NCBI GenBank assembly: GCA_011033025.1 | Contig: WFMF01000064.1 | Span: 496,001 to 560,000, forward strand | Direction: 5' to 3' | Source: Beroe forskalii | Lineage: Eukaryota > Ctenophora > Nuda > Beroida > Beroidae | DNA: 64,000 nucleotides | In this document: piece by piece, positions 1 to 11,700 of the stretch | How positions within the stretch are numbered: position 1 is the first letter of the stretch | How the letters are laid out: each line of letters starts with the position of its first letter | Notes under the pieces: model-generated | Told to the model about the DNA's origin: nothing | Databases searched by the model: none | The model's input: the letters and a program-made list of their open reading frames with translations, nothing else | Made by a program: the position numbers and the translations under genes

Positions 1-135
1 CCTTGATACCAATTTTCAAACGATATACTGATATATTTCATTTTGTCATTCGACCACGGACCAACTCTAAATTCTAAATTCTTTGATTTTTTAAATTGAT
101 AGTATCGCTGTTCGTGCTCTGTCTCTGGACATCCC

Positions 136-1999
136 ATGGCTCCGAAAGAAGATAACCAAATCTTGGATATGATGGCTGAGAAAGAAAGGCTTTCTATTGA
201 GGAAGTACTGGATCGAGTGGTCACAAGGCTGAACCTGAAGTTGGTGTTCCTCCTCTCCTTCTCCTCTCTTACCTGCTTACCCTGGGTTCTAAATGTCATG
301 TCTCCTTCCTTTGCAGGTTCTGAGGTTTTGTCATATTAAGATTATACATTGAAGCGACTGAATTTACAAGCTAATAATATCTTGAGGAATTTGATATTCG
401 CATAATTGGAGAATACGTTACATGTGTTGAGAAGATGATTTTTCACCAATGTTACTTGGTGTGTTCGGGCACTGATTTACTGAGGAAGGAGGTTATAAAT
501 TTATAACGGGATAATGATGGCAATTATTCTCGAGGGTTATCAAAAGCTTATAACAGTATAATCGTCAAAAAAACGATCAGGTGACATCCGATACAACGAA
601 TGGAGATGTGTCAGTGAGGAATGCTTTGTTCTGCTGAGGGAAGCGGCTTCAGAGGAATTGTTTTACTCCCAGGAAGGACTTTGCGGCAACGATTTAGTGG
701 AAAACGTCGACTTCATTTGGACGACTTCCAAAACCACGTACTCAGTAGAATGGGGCTTGTATTGCGGGAGGGAGGCTGGTAGCACCGTGATAACCAGTGT
801 TTCCTTGCTAGGCATGTTCCTTGGCATGCTGGTGTCTACTGCGGTATACGATCAGGTGGGCCGCAAAAGGGGGCCTTTCTCGGGCGCTGATCACACTGCC
901 GACTACAGTGGCGACAGCACTCGCTCCTAACCTTGAAATCATGTTAGTCACCCGCTTCATTGCCGGATTTGGCATAGTTATACAGTTCATGGGCTACGTT
1001 TGCTGGCTAATGGAGATTTCACCGAAGTGTCTCCGGAACTTTAACTTACTGTTTGTGTTGTTTAATTGGAGCAGTGGCTACTTCATGCTAATTGGTCTGT
1101 CCTACGCAGTGGATGTTTGGCGGTACATCTACTACGGTATAGCAGGAGTGTATGTTCTTGCTTTACCTCCTCTCATCCTTCTTCCAGAATCTCCAAGGTT
1201 TCATCTGATTAAAGGCAAGGATAGAGAAGCTAGGAAGACTCTTCGGTTACTTTCTAGAGTTGCAGGCAGCAATATCACAATGGAAAAAGTAGAGCTGGTA
1301 CATAAGACACAAGTACAAAACTTCTTTGAGCAGATCAAAGATTTTAAATCGTATCCCGTGATGCTCAAAGAAACGTTGACGATCATGTCATCATGGTTTT
1401 TGCTCTCCTTAGTTATGTACGGCTATTTCTTTACCTGGGGGAAGCTATCGAACAATATCTACATAGCATACAGTGTGGTTGCCACTTCTGAGTTGATCCT
1501 ATACATCAGCACAGTCCCAATTGTTGAAAGATTAGGTCGTAAACGTACGGTCATAGCCTTCCTAATTACCGCTATAGTTTGCAATTTCATTGCCATGATT
1601 GACTTCCAATTTCACAGCAACTGGTCAGTAGAACTGTTAGCTAGCTTGGTTGGATCGATGGCAATATGCGGTGCGTACAACGTCATGTTGCTGCTGACAA
1701 TAGAGCGCTCCCCCACGTCCCACAGTGGCATGATCCTAGGTCTGAGTAACTCTGTGGGTAGAGCAGGAGGTATCCTGTCTCCGCAAGTAAACCTCCTGTA
1801 CGGCACGGGATCGAGGAGAGTCCCTCTGGCTCTGTATGCAGGGATAGCTCTAGTCGCCCTCATGGGGGTGCTGTATCTGCCTGATACTACCGGGAAACCT
1901 ATTCCTGAAACTCCTGCTCAGTTCATGGACTTGAGGACCGAGAATGATGGGAAGATGTCGCGACGAACTTCCTCTGAGGAAATCCCGTCCTCTTTTTAG
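136..1999 (+). CDS. SLC22-family organic ion transporter, with one apparent frameshift
   Basis: Two exons: 136-316 (ATG at 136; ends in the codon for the glycine after the first membrane segment) and 581-1999 (stop TAG at 1997). Joining them restores frame across a GT-AG intron. Exon 1 carries TM1, followed by the start of the large extracellular loop, which continues in exon 2 with Cys- and Trp-containing sequence. Visible family marks are the MFS loop YDQVGRKR between TM2 and TM3, LPESPRF before the central cytoplasmic loop, a second loop VERLGRKR between TM8 and TM9, and a final LPDTTGKPIPET. Members of this family move organic cations, anions or zwitterions across the plasma membrane; the substrate cannot be read here. 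The frame changes by one base at the five-G run at 869-873, directly after GRKRG. Everything on both sides is conserved, so this is either a sequencing indel or a recent inactivation. Start and family are well supported; functionality is uncertain. Confidence 0.82.
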
Positions 2000-2783
2000 A
2001 AACAATTTTGTTCAATTTATGCTTTCGCTACAAGGCCCGGTCGAAAAGGAACGGTTACTGTCGAGTTGACTTATCAGTAGTACATTATCTGTCGATTATT
2101 CTACTCTTTTTTTCATTTTTCATCGATCATTTCAATGCTTCCAATGTTCCGATGATTCTTATAAGTAATATTGCTTAGAGTGTTATGAAAATTTAGAGTG
2201 ATGGCCACAGATTGGGAAAGTGGGATAGGGATATTAAGCGGCCGTAAATACAGCCAAAAATGGACACAAGTCTTGTTTTTTAAATCAAATTGTGTCAAAT
2301 CTATACTTTCATGTCACCAATTCCAAACATTCTTAAACCCTGAAAAATACACACGAATTAGCCATCGTAATGATTTCCCCCAACCAAAAATTCTCTGGCA
2401 AATTATATCATGTGGGAAATTACTTGCGATTCAAACACGATTGTGCGATATGATCCGAAAAGTGGCAAAAATATTTTTTGTGCGCCAACTCCAATTGCAT
2501 TCAGCGCGTAAAGAACACAACTTTTCAGCAATTAGTGTATCCATGGGAAACGGTGCGCGTTGAGGCTTCGAACGTTTCCAGTTTTTTCTTCGTTGCCAAT
2601 AAATACAATACAAGCTGATCAGTAGCCACGATGAATTCACGGATGGTGGGGGCCGTGCCCTTTGTATAAGAATTTAATGTCGCTGTATCAATGATGTATA
2701 GAAAATGAACGTATATTTCATATCAGTAGTTTTACAAAGTAACTTCTTAATTACTAACTGTGCTACAAATTTGAGGGTATACA
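2000..2783. other. Spacer between SLC22-like gene and CFAP206
   Basis: AT-rich sequence of about 0.8 kb. It contains a chance open frame at 2198-2563 with no recognisable domain and low-complexity composition. It should hold the 3' UTR of the carrier and the promoter of CFAP206, but I see no specific motif. Confidence 0.5.
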
Positions 2784-5700
2784 ATGTCTCGGGCCCAAGC
2801 TGAATCCGTCATCAAAAACATCATTCGGGAAATAGCTCAAGAATGTGCGGTCAAGGGACAAGCTGTCAGTGAAACATTGGTTGCCTTCATGGTCAAAGCA
2901 GTAAGTAAACTGATAGCACTATAGCAGATAGTTACGTGGCTGTTGACTTTTATCAAGGTCTTCATCATATTTAAATCACTACTTTCTGATGTGAAATTTG
3001 TTGTTTACAGTCTTTTTATCCACTCTTTTTCATTTGATTGACGGACTCTGTCAATCCCAGGTGGTTTTGGATCCAGACAACCAATTCAACGTTGAGCGGA
3101 CCCTGACAAAGGACGATGTTCAGAAACTGATTAAAACCTGCGTAGACCGTCTGCTGATGAGCACCTCGCCCAGCTTGGACACGATCAAAATGCAGGTTTA
3201 CTTCGACATGAACTACACCAACCGAACGGAGTTCCTAGAGGAGCACAAGAGAGTGCTGGAGTCCCGACTTCAGCCGGTCATGAGGGAGATAACGGACAGC
3301 AGAGCACGGACCAGAGAGGAGCTGGAGGGACTCTACAGGAAGATTGTCAGCTGTGTTCTCCTCAGGTATTATAAGCCTTTCTCAAGCCTCTTTATTGAAG
3401 GATCACATGAAACATAGATAGAGATGCCATTATTATTGGTTTAGAATGTACAATTACAATTGATGATATTGAACCCTTCTTATAAAATACCCCGAGTCCC
3501 GACGCTACTGTCAAGTGTTAGTTTGATTTAAAGCGCACACTTTACCCCCTCAGGTCTGGACTAGGATCACCAACAGACATATCAGTTGTGAGGGAGGCCA
3601 CTGCCGCGCTACAGAGTGTCTTTCCTCAGACTGAACTGGGAACCTTCATGTCTTTAACCAAGAGAGATAAGGTATATGCTGAAAAACTGACAAAATATTG
3701 CCTGTTGGTATGAATGCGAATCATTCCCCACTTAGATAATTAAATAGACATAATTGCCGCTAGTGGTAGAAATGGTGTGCATGTACAGCCCTCCCATTTT
3801 GGGTCAACAAGTTGCAAGAAATGTATTGCTGTACATGAATTGCTCGCAGATCCCTTCCCTGTTTAGCTGTAGAAGTACAAGTATCTTATTCAAGGAGAGA
3901 CTTGAATTATCACATCTCTTACCAATTCATTTCCATCACTAAAGTGCCCCTCTGCTCAGGAACGACAGTTGCGGGAATTGACTCAGATTGTCACCGGAAT
4001 CCGTCTCTTCAACAAGGAGTGCGGCAAGGGAGGCGAGGGTATTGACAACCTTCCTTCCATCCTCAACGAGGCCATTCCTTCCGCCACAATGAACATAGAA
4101 AACGAGCTGAACTCAACTCGAGTGTGAGTTGATTCTTACTCGATCAGCATGTGTTTTGTACTCCATATTGTCGCTATGTCGGGCTATTATCGAATAACAA
4201 ACATGGTAATAACGGATATATTCACTTGTATCTATCCGTAGTAAGTAATTACCATGTTTATTATTAACCTATGGTTGGTAAGGGCTATACTAAACATGGG
4301 TGTGAAATAAATCTTAATCTAGGTTTGGGAGTTGAATCCGATAGCATGTGGGTCAAACATATACCAAAAAAGTCTCGATGCGGAAACCCTTTTTTTGGCC
4401 ACACCCTTTTTTGGGCAGTGCTCAAAAATGACTTGACCATATCTCAGCTTCTATTTGAAAAAAATGACCACTCTAACTGACGTGAAATTGTCGGGTTTAG
4501 TAGGATAGAACATGGTTTCAAGGTTCTATCCTGGCATTTTCCAGGTTTATATCCCGGTACACGGCCCTGTTGGAGCAGCAGGAATCAGAGAACCTGGATA
4601 ACCCTGACCCTGACATGTTACGACAAGCCGCCATCAACTGCAGACAGCACGAGGCTTTCCTCAAGGTGCTCTAGCCTTATAAATATTTTATTTATTGTTA
4701 ATTTACTTAAAGTGCACTGTTGATGTCTAGACATCTAGAGAGGTGCTTCATGATTCATGAGGTGTGAATTCTATGAGGTTTGGTTTGAATTGTACACGAT
4801 TTTTGATCGACATACCTACATTCCGCATAATGCTCAACTGTGCCTCACTTGTCGACCATCTCTTTCCCTATCCAAAAAGGAGAAATTAATTTAGTTTGGG
4901 GCGTGGGCAATAACTATCTAGAGATCATAAAGTCTGGCACTCATTGGCTTATATCATTCACCGACATATTATTACAGTACTAGCGTTTGACCGCAAAGAA
5001 TCGCTGAAACATTTAACCTGAAACAGTGAAACTTTCAACAGTTCATAACTTTTATATGCGAAATCAATGAAGTTTTATAATTTATTACTCTATAATCTCA
5101 TCATGCATCATTGAACTATTCGCAATCCACTCCCCATGCTTCAATTAATGTTCATGATTGAAAACCCATCATTATTGTACCAGTCCTCCTAGATTCTCTC
5201 CTTCATAAAGCAGATGTTGATGAGTTCAATGCAAGCCACTACGCAGTATGCTATCAAAGCAGTGTGGGTATCCAGAAAAGCAGCTACTGAGGTACCTGCC
5301 GCTGAGCCCGCTACTGCAGCTGCTATGGAGATACTGGTCCCCAGCCGCATCGTAGAAGTGCCAAAGTACTCGTAGTCAGTGTAGAGCATGGAGATCTCTA
5401 TGCATTGGATGGAGTAGGACATCTTTGCCAGACCTAGCAGGACGACCGAACATGTCAAGCCTGGTTCTGAAAGAATGGAACCATAAGAGACAATCATGAT
5501 GGACGTTACTGTCGTTTGCAGTATTAGAAACCTGACCCTTTTCCAGAGGAAATAGCCAAATAATCTTCCCACAATATTTGTAATCCCCGTAGCAGCTGTC
5601 AAGATCAGAAACTTGTTGCCGTGAACTGTATGCTCGCAATTTGTCATTCCATCATCAGTACTGGTTGAGAAGGTTCTCATCAGCCATGGAACAAAAATAA

Positions 5701-8700
5701 TGCTTCCATAACCAATGAACAGATTCGAGGCTGCGAAGACACTCGACCTGAGGAGCCTTGCTGTAAAGTTAGGCACTGTTTGTGGTCTTGAATCAGGTTC
5801 ATCTTTTCCAGGGCTTGCTTCTGGTGTTACAGTCTCCTGATCACTGCTCTTCTCAGTAACACAGAAATGGATGATCAGTACGGGGGGAATGAAGAAGGGG
5901 ATAGAAGTGAGCAGCACGAAGATTCTCCAGCCGATCAGATCAAGAAGTAACCATCCCATCACATAAACCAAGGTGCCTCCGACAGTCATCCCTAATCCTG
6001 AGCTGAGGAACGCGGCCTTCTCCAGTATTTCCTTGGATGCGATATGGTTTGCCAAATAAGTTACAGTTGCCGAACAGTTGAGGCCTCCACAAACAATGAT
6101 CAGAGCTCTTGTGAGAAGAGTGTAGTATAGTGTTCACAGCACATATCATTATGCTGCATATGAATTGCTGGAATACTTGGCAGTCATTTGTCAATGGGGA
6201 GGTGGATCCCTCGCAGATCCCTCCCCTGTTTTTCTGAAGATGTAAAAGTATCTCATTCAGAGATAGACTTGAATTATCACATCTCTAACCAATTTATTTA
6301 CTTCGCTTGAGTGCCCCTCTGCTCAGGAACGACAGTTGCGAGAATTGACTCAGATTGTCACCGGAATCCGTCTCTTCAACAAGGAGTGCGGTAAGGGAGG
6401 CGAGGGTATTGACAACCTTCCTTCCATCCTCAACGAGGCCATTCCTTCCGCCACAATGAACATAGAGAACGAGCTGAACTCAACTCGAGTGTGAGTTGAT
6501 TCTCGATCAACATGTATTTTGTACTCTATTTTTTCGTTATGTCGGGCTATTATTAATATTATGATGTGATCAAGAGACGCAGCACTGGGTCTCTTGTTCA
6601 AATAGTAAACATGGTAATTACTTACGGTATTCACTTGTATATATCCGTAATAAGTAATTACCATGTTTATTATTAACCTATGGTTGGTACTGTAAGGGCT
6701 ATACTAAACATGGGTGTGAAATAAATCTTAATCTAGGTTTGGGAGTTGAATCCGATAGCATGTCGGTCAGATATATACCATAAAAGTTTTGATGCAGAAA
6801 CCCTTTTTTGCAACATCCTTTTTGGGAAGTGTTAAAAGAATGACTTGACCATATGTCAGCTTCTATTTGAGAAAAATGACCACTCTAACTGACGTTTAAA
6901 ATTGTCGGGTTAAGTAGGATAGAACATGGTTTTAAGGTTCTATCCTGGCATTTTCCAGGTTTATATCCCGGTACACAGCCTTGTTGGAGCAGCAGGAATC
7001 AGAGAACCTGGATAACCCTGACCCTGACATGTTACGACAAGCTGCCATCAACTGCAGACAGCACGAGGCTTTCCTCAAGGTACTCTAGCCTTATAAATAT
7101 TTTATTTATTGTTTATTTACTTAAAGTGCACTGTTGATTTCTAGACATCTAGAGAGGTGCTTCATGATTCATGAGGTGTGAATTCTATGAGGTTTGGTTT
7201 GAATTGTACACGATTTTTGATCTACATACCTACATTCCGCATAATGCTCAACTGTGCCTCACTTGTCGACCATCTCTTTCCCCATCCAAAAAGGAGAAAT
7301 TAATATTGTGTGGGGGCGTGGGTTATACCTATTTAGAGGTCATGAAATCGGGCAATCATTGGGTTATATAAGTATATAGTTATATCATTCACCGACATAT
7401 TATTACAGTACTATAGCGTTTGTCCGCGAAGATTCGCGGAAACAATTAAGCAATTAACCTGATACAGTAAAACTTTTAACAGTTCATAACTCAATAAGCG
7501 AAGTCAGTGAAGTTTTATAATTTATTACTCTATATAAACTCATCATGCATCATCGAACTATTCCCATTCCACTCCCCATGCTACAAATGTTCGTGATTAA
7601 AAGCCCATCATTATTGTACCAGTCCTCCTACATTCTCTCCTTCATAAAGCAGATGTTGATGAGTTCAATGCAAGCCACTACGCAGTATGCTATCAGGGCA
7701 GTGTGGGTATCCAGGAAAGCAGCTACTGAGGTACCTACCGCTGAGCCCGCTACTGCAGCCGCTATGGAGATACTGGTCCCCAGCCGCATCGTAGACGTGC
7801 CAAAGTACTCGTAGTCAGTGTAGAGCATGGAGATCTCTATGCATTGGATGGAGTAGGACATCTTTGCAAGACCCAGCAGGACCACCGAACATGTCAAGCC
7901 TGGTTCTGACAGAATGGAACCATAAGAGACAATCATGATGGACGTTACCGTCGTTTGTAGTATTAGAAACCTGACCCTTTTCCAGAGGAAATACCCAAAT
8001 AATCTTCCCACAATATTTGTAATCCCCGTAGCAGCTGTCAAGATCAGAAACTTGTTGCCGTGAACTGTATGTTCGCAATTTGTCATTCCATCATCAGTAC
8101 TGGTTGAAAAGGTTCTCATCAGCCATGGAACAAAAATAATGCTTCCATAACCAATGAACAGATTTGAGGCTGCGAAGACACTCGACCTGAAGACCCTTGC
8201 TGCAAAGTTAGGCACTGTCTGTGGCCTTGAATCAGGTTCATCTTTTCCAGGGCTTGTTTCTGGTGTTACAGCCTCCTGATCACTGCTCTTCTCAGTAACA
8301 CAGAAATGAATGATCAGTACGGGAGGAATGAAGAAGGGGATTGAAGTGAGCAGCACGAAGGTTCTCCAGCCGATCAGGTCAAGAAGTAACCATCCCATCA
8401 CATAAACCAAGGTCCCGCCAATAGTCATCCCTATTCCTGAGCTGAGGAACGCGGCAGTTTCCAGTATGTCCTTTGATGCGATATGGTTTGCCAGATAAGT
8501 AACAGTTGCCGAACAGTTGAGGCCTCCACAAACACCGATCAGAGCTCTTGAAAGGAGGAGAGTGTAGTAGTTAGGCACTACAGCACATATCACAGCAAAC
8601 ATCATCGATAAGTAGAGTGACAATAAGAGAGTGAATCTTTCTCCGAATTTCGTTGAAATGGGCACGGATACCAAAGTACAGGCACTCCAACACAGATATA

Positions 8701-11700
8701 GAATCACAGCAAGAATTCCTTCCTCAGTTTTTGTGACTCCGAGTTCACAAGAAGCTTTCTGAGTGATGACTCCAGGAAGGTAAAGCTCTACACCATCTCC
8801 AATCTTTATTAGAACTGCCACAGCAGTTAGCAGGTAGTCCTGTTTGGTCCATACCGGAGGTTTTGGTAGGAGTTTCGTTGTTGTGGACGAAGTCTCCACA
8901 GACATAGTGTTTCTTAACTCAATGATCGGATAACTGTTTATTAGTCGCATACTAATACTCTAATACTGATTAATGATGATAGTCTCTGCGACAAAATGAA
9001 AGAAAGTTGTAAAGTTTTAAACTTTACCACACTGCTTTATACAATCAAATTTGAGGTTGATGACGGAGTAGAATTCCGAAAATATTCCCGATGTCAGTTT
9101 ATTAAAATCAGATTAAGTTATTAAAATCAGCTTCTTTCATTTTGTCGCAGAGACTATACCTTATAACATGAAATTGAGGTATCACTTAATTAAGGTGATC
9201 GAGTCGAATTTCACCTTAATCAAGTGCTCGTAAATTTTTACCGACCTTATTTTAAATACGCCTACCATTTCAGTAACCTTAATTTTGACAACAATGTGAC
9301 GTCATACTGGGAAAAACTACCTGAATGATTTGATGCTGTACACTTATGATTATCCAATTTGGATATAACTAGGTTATCCAGTCTGTTATTGTACATGGAA
9401 AGCGTTGAAATTGTTTATATTAAAGAATGGATGGGTTTTGCAGTTTTAGAATATTACTCCAGAAAAGCTTATTTGGCGAATTTTTTCGTGAAAATGTGGC
9501 AATTACTAAATTTTAAACCAAAATTTATCTAAAAACTTATCATCAAAATTTATCTAAATTTATCATCAAACACATTATCATAGGAGCACGAATGTTAGGT
9601 TGCATAAAATTAATCAAGTGCCCGTAAATAATGTGTAACTTTATATACTTGACAACCTTTCATGTGATAAGGTAATCATCATTAATCTTTCTGAATGTAA
9701 GTATCTAGTAAACATTCAATACACGATTACAGCATAAAAAGTAATTTTACTTTACTCCCACCTAAATCACAATAAATCGCATTCAATATTTGCCGGGCAT
9801 ATCCTGAAAATGAAATTTTCATTCAGCTTTTGCCCACAAAACTTTTTTGTAACGCAAAAAAGTGACCATATGCGAGGCCACATTCCATAATGTAGAGATA
9901 AACATGTTTGTTTACTACTGATTCACAGATTGTGTCTATTTTGCATGATTTCGTGTATTTCAATGGAAATTTGACAATTTCGGGAATTTTTGTGCATCAT
10001 GGAACTGGAGTTTAAATTCATTTTTTATCCCGAAGCTATGCAGAAATATGCCCGTAAACCAGTTTTTCGTTGATTACTCAGACATTTTTTGACCTACGCA
10101 CTTCAAATTTTTGGTGCAAAAACTTTCAACCCATTTCTAAGACATCCCAGAATTTCATTACAATGCTCAAAACGCAGAAAAAAAGTAATCAAGCTTTAAA
10201 AATGTAACATGTTTTCGGGCCACCCGGTAGTAAAAATAGTAGAACACAGAAGGTACTAGGACTGCAATGAGGTGCCGACATGCCTGAACATAGTGGACAA
10301 CATGGCTGTCCACTCTCAAACTTTGATGTGTGCAAAGGAATACACCATGGTGCACGCATTGAGAATACTGCTATAATGATAAGGTCCATGAATCATGATA
10401 GGCACAGAAATGTTTTGAGCACTCCATGCCCTTAGGAAACCGTCATTAGAACCATTGATAGATGATATAATGTCCTCAAATTTGATCGTATATAGAGTAT
10501 GAAAAATTTTTTGCCCATCATTTATCAGGTATTTTGTGCATCTCGGATTTGAACAATTGCTCAATTCCCGATTAAAGCAAACGTTAATAAGGAGCATCCA
10601 TGGCGGTAGTATAGCTACTGGAGCTATAAACAATGTGCCTATCAGGTGCTGATGAACGATGTGTCAGTGGCGACTGAGCAAGTGAACACCCTGGAGAGAG
10701 ATCTCAGATCAGTTCTGATACAGCTTCAGAACACCATCCAGAGCAAGACTGCTGTTCCTACCAACCAGGTTATCATCCGAGGATGAAGCTTCATCCGCAA
10801 TCCAACCAAACATTCTGAAAACACATAAATATTGGGCCCTCAAACACCCTCCATCTTTTGTTTTCAGTATTATTTCTATCCTCCTCCAGTATGAATTGAT
10901 CTTTCATCAATTTTCCGAATCCCGACAGGTGTACCCTAAGTTCATCTCCCTGGCTAAGACCTGGACAGGATTCCAGGACGAGATGGTGCTGCTGTCCGTT
11001 ATCAGCAACATCCAGGCTAACCTGGAGCCCTTCACCCGGTCCCACAAGGAGGTGCTGCCGGACACCGTCCTGCAGCCCCACCTCACCGGACTTATCCTGC
11101 GATCTGATGAGGAGAGGTGGGTTATAAGGGGGATGGAAATATAATAAGGGGTCATCAGATCACCGGACTTATCCTGCGGTCTGATGAGGAGAGGTGGGTT
11201 ATAAGGGGGCTGGAAATATTATAAGGGGTCATCAGATCACCGGACTTATCCTGCGGTCTGATGAGGAAGGTGGGTTATAACTTTATAAGGGGGCTGGGAT
11301 ATGATATAAGGGGTTATCACTTTATCAGGTCAGCACTCGCATTGGTTTTCTGGTATTGTGATGTGAATAAGGCGCTCTGTTATGATTATTCCATCTGAAA
11401 TTGATAGGTTTTCAAATTTAGCCCATGACTATGAGTAATAAAAATTGCTTTTTAATCTTCAGTATAGGTTATGATTTATTGTGAATCATAAGGACTTCCT
11501 AAAATCGTCATTTTCGTAACCTCAAGTTTGAATGTATTAACATTTAAGGAAGTGTTCCAATTCTAGTAAATAAGAAGTAAGCCTCCTCTCACCTCTCTTA
11601 GGATAGCTGAGACCAGCTCAATGGAGGAGCGGGTGGAGCACGCACCTCACTTCAAGAACCTGGAGTTCCTCTTCCCCGAGACCACCCGGAACTTCTCCCA

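Larger units (their letters stand above)
3822..8580. repeat. Tandem duplication carrying CFAP206 exons 4-5 and an antisense MFS gene
   Basis: The block at about 3822-6148 (exon 4, exon 5, then the 3' two thirds of the MFS gene on the minus strand) is repeated at about 6150-8580. The junction is visible near 6148: MFS-like sequence stops, and sequence matching 3822 onward (upstream of exon 4) starts again. The second block continues into the complete MFS gene, so the left MFS copy lost its 5' third at the junction. Exon pairs: 3960-4123 with 6327-6490, and 4545-4665 with 6959-7079. Introns between the copies differ by substitutions and indels, whereas the exons differ at only six positions, all silent. 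Breakpoints are approximate (tens of bases). Confidence 0.88.

Noticed and set aside
2198..2563. 121-codon open frame downstream of the SLC22-like gene
   Set aside because: No domain, biased composition and no splice or start context; probably chance.
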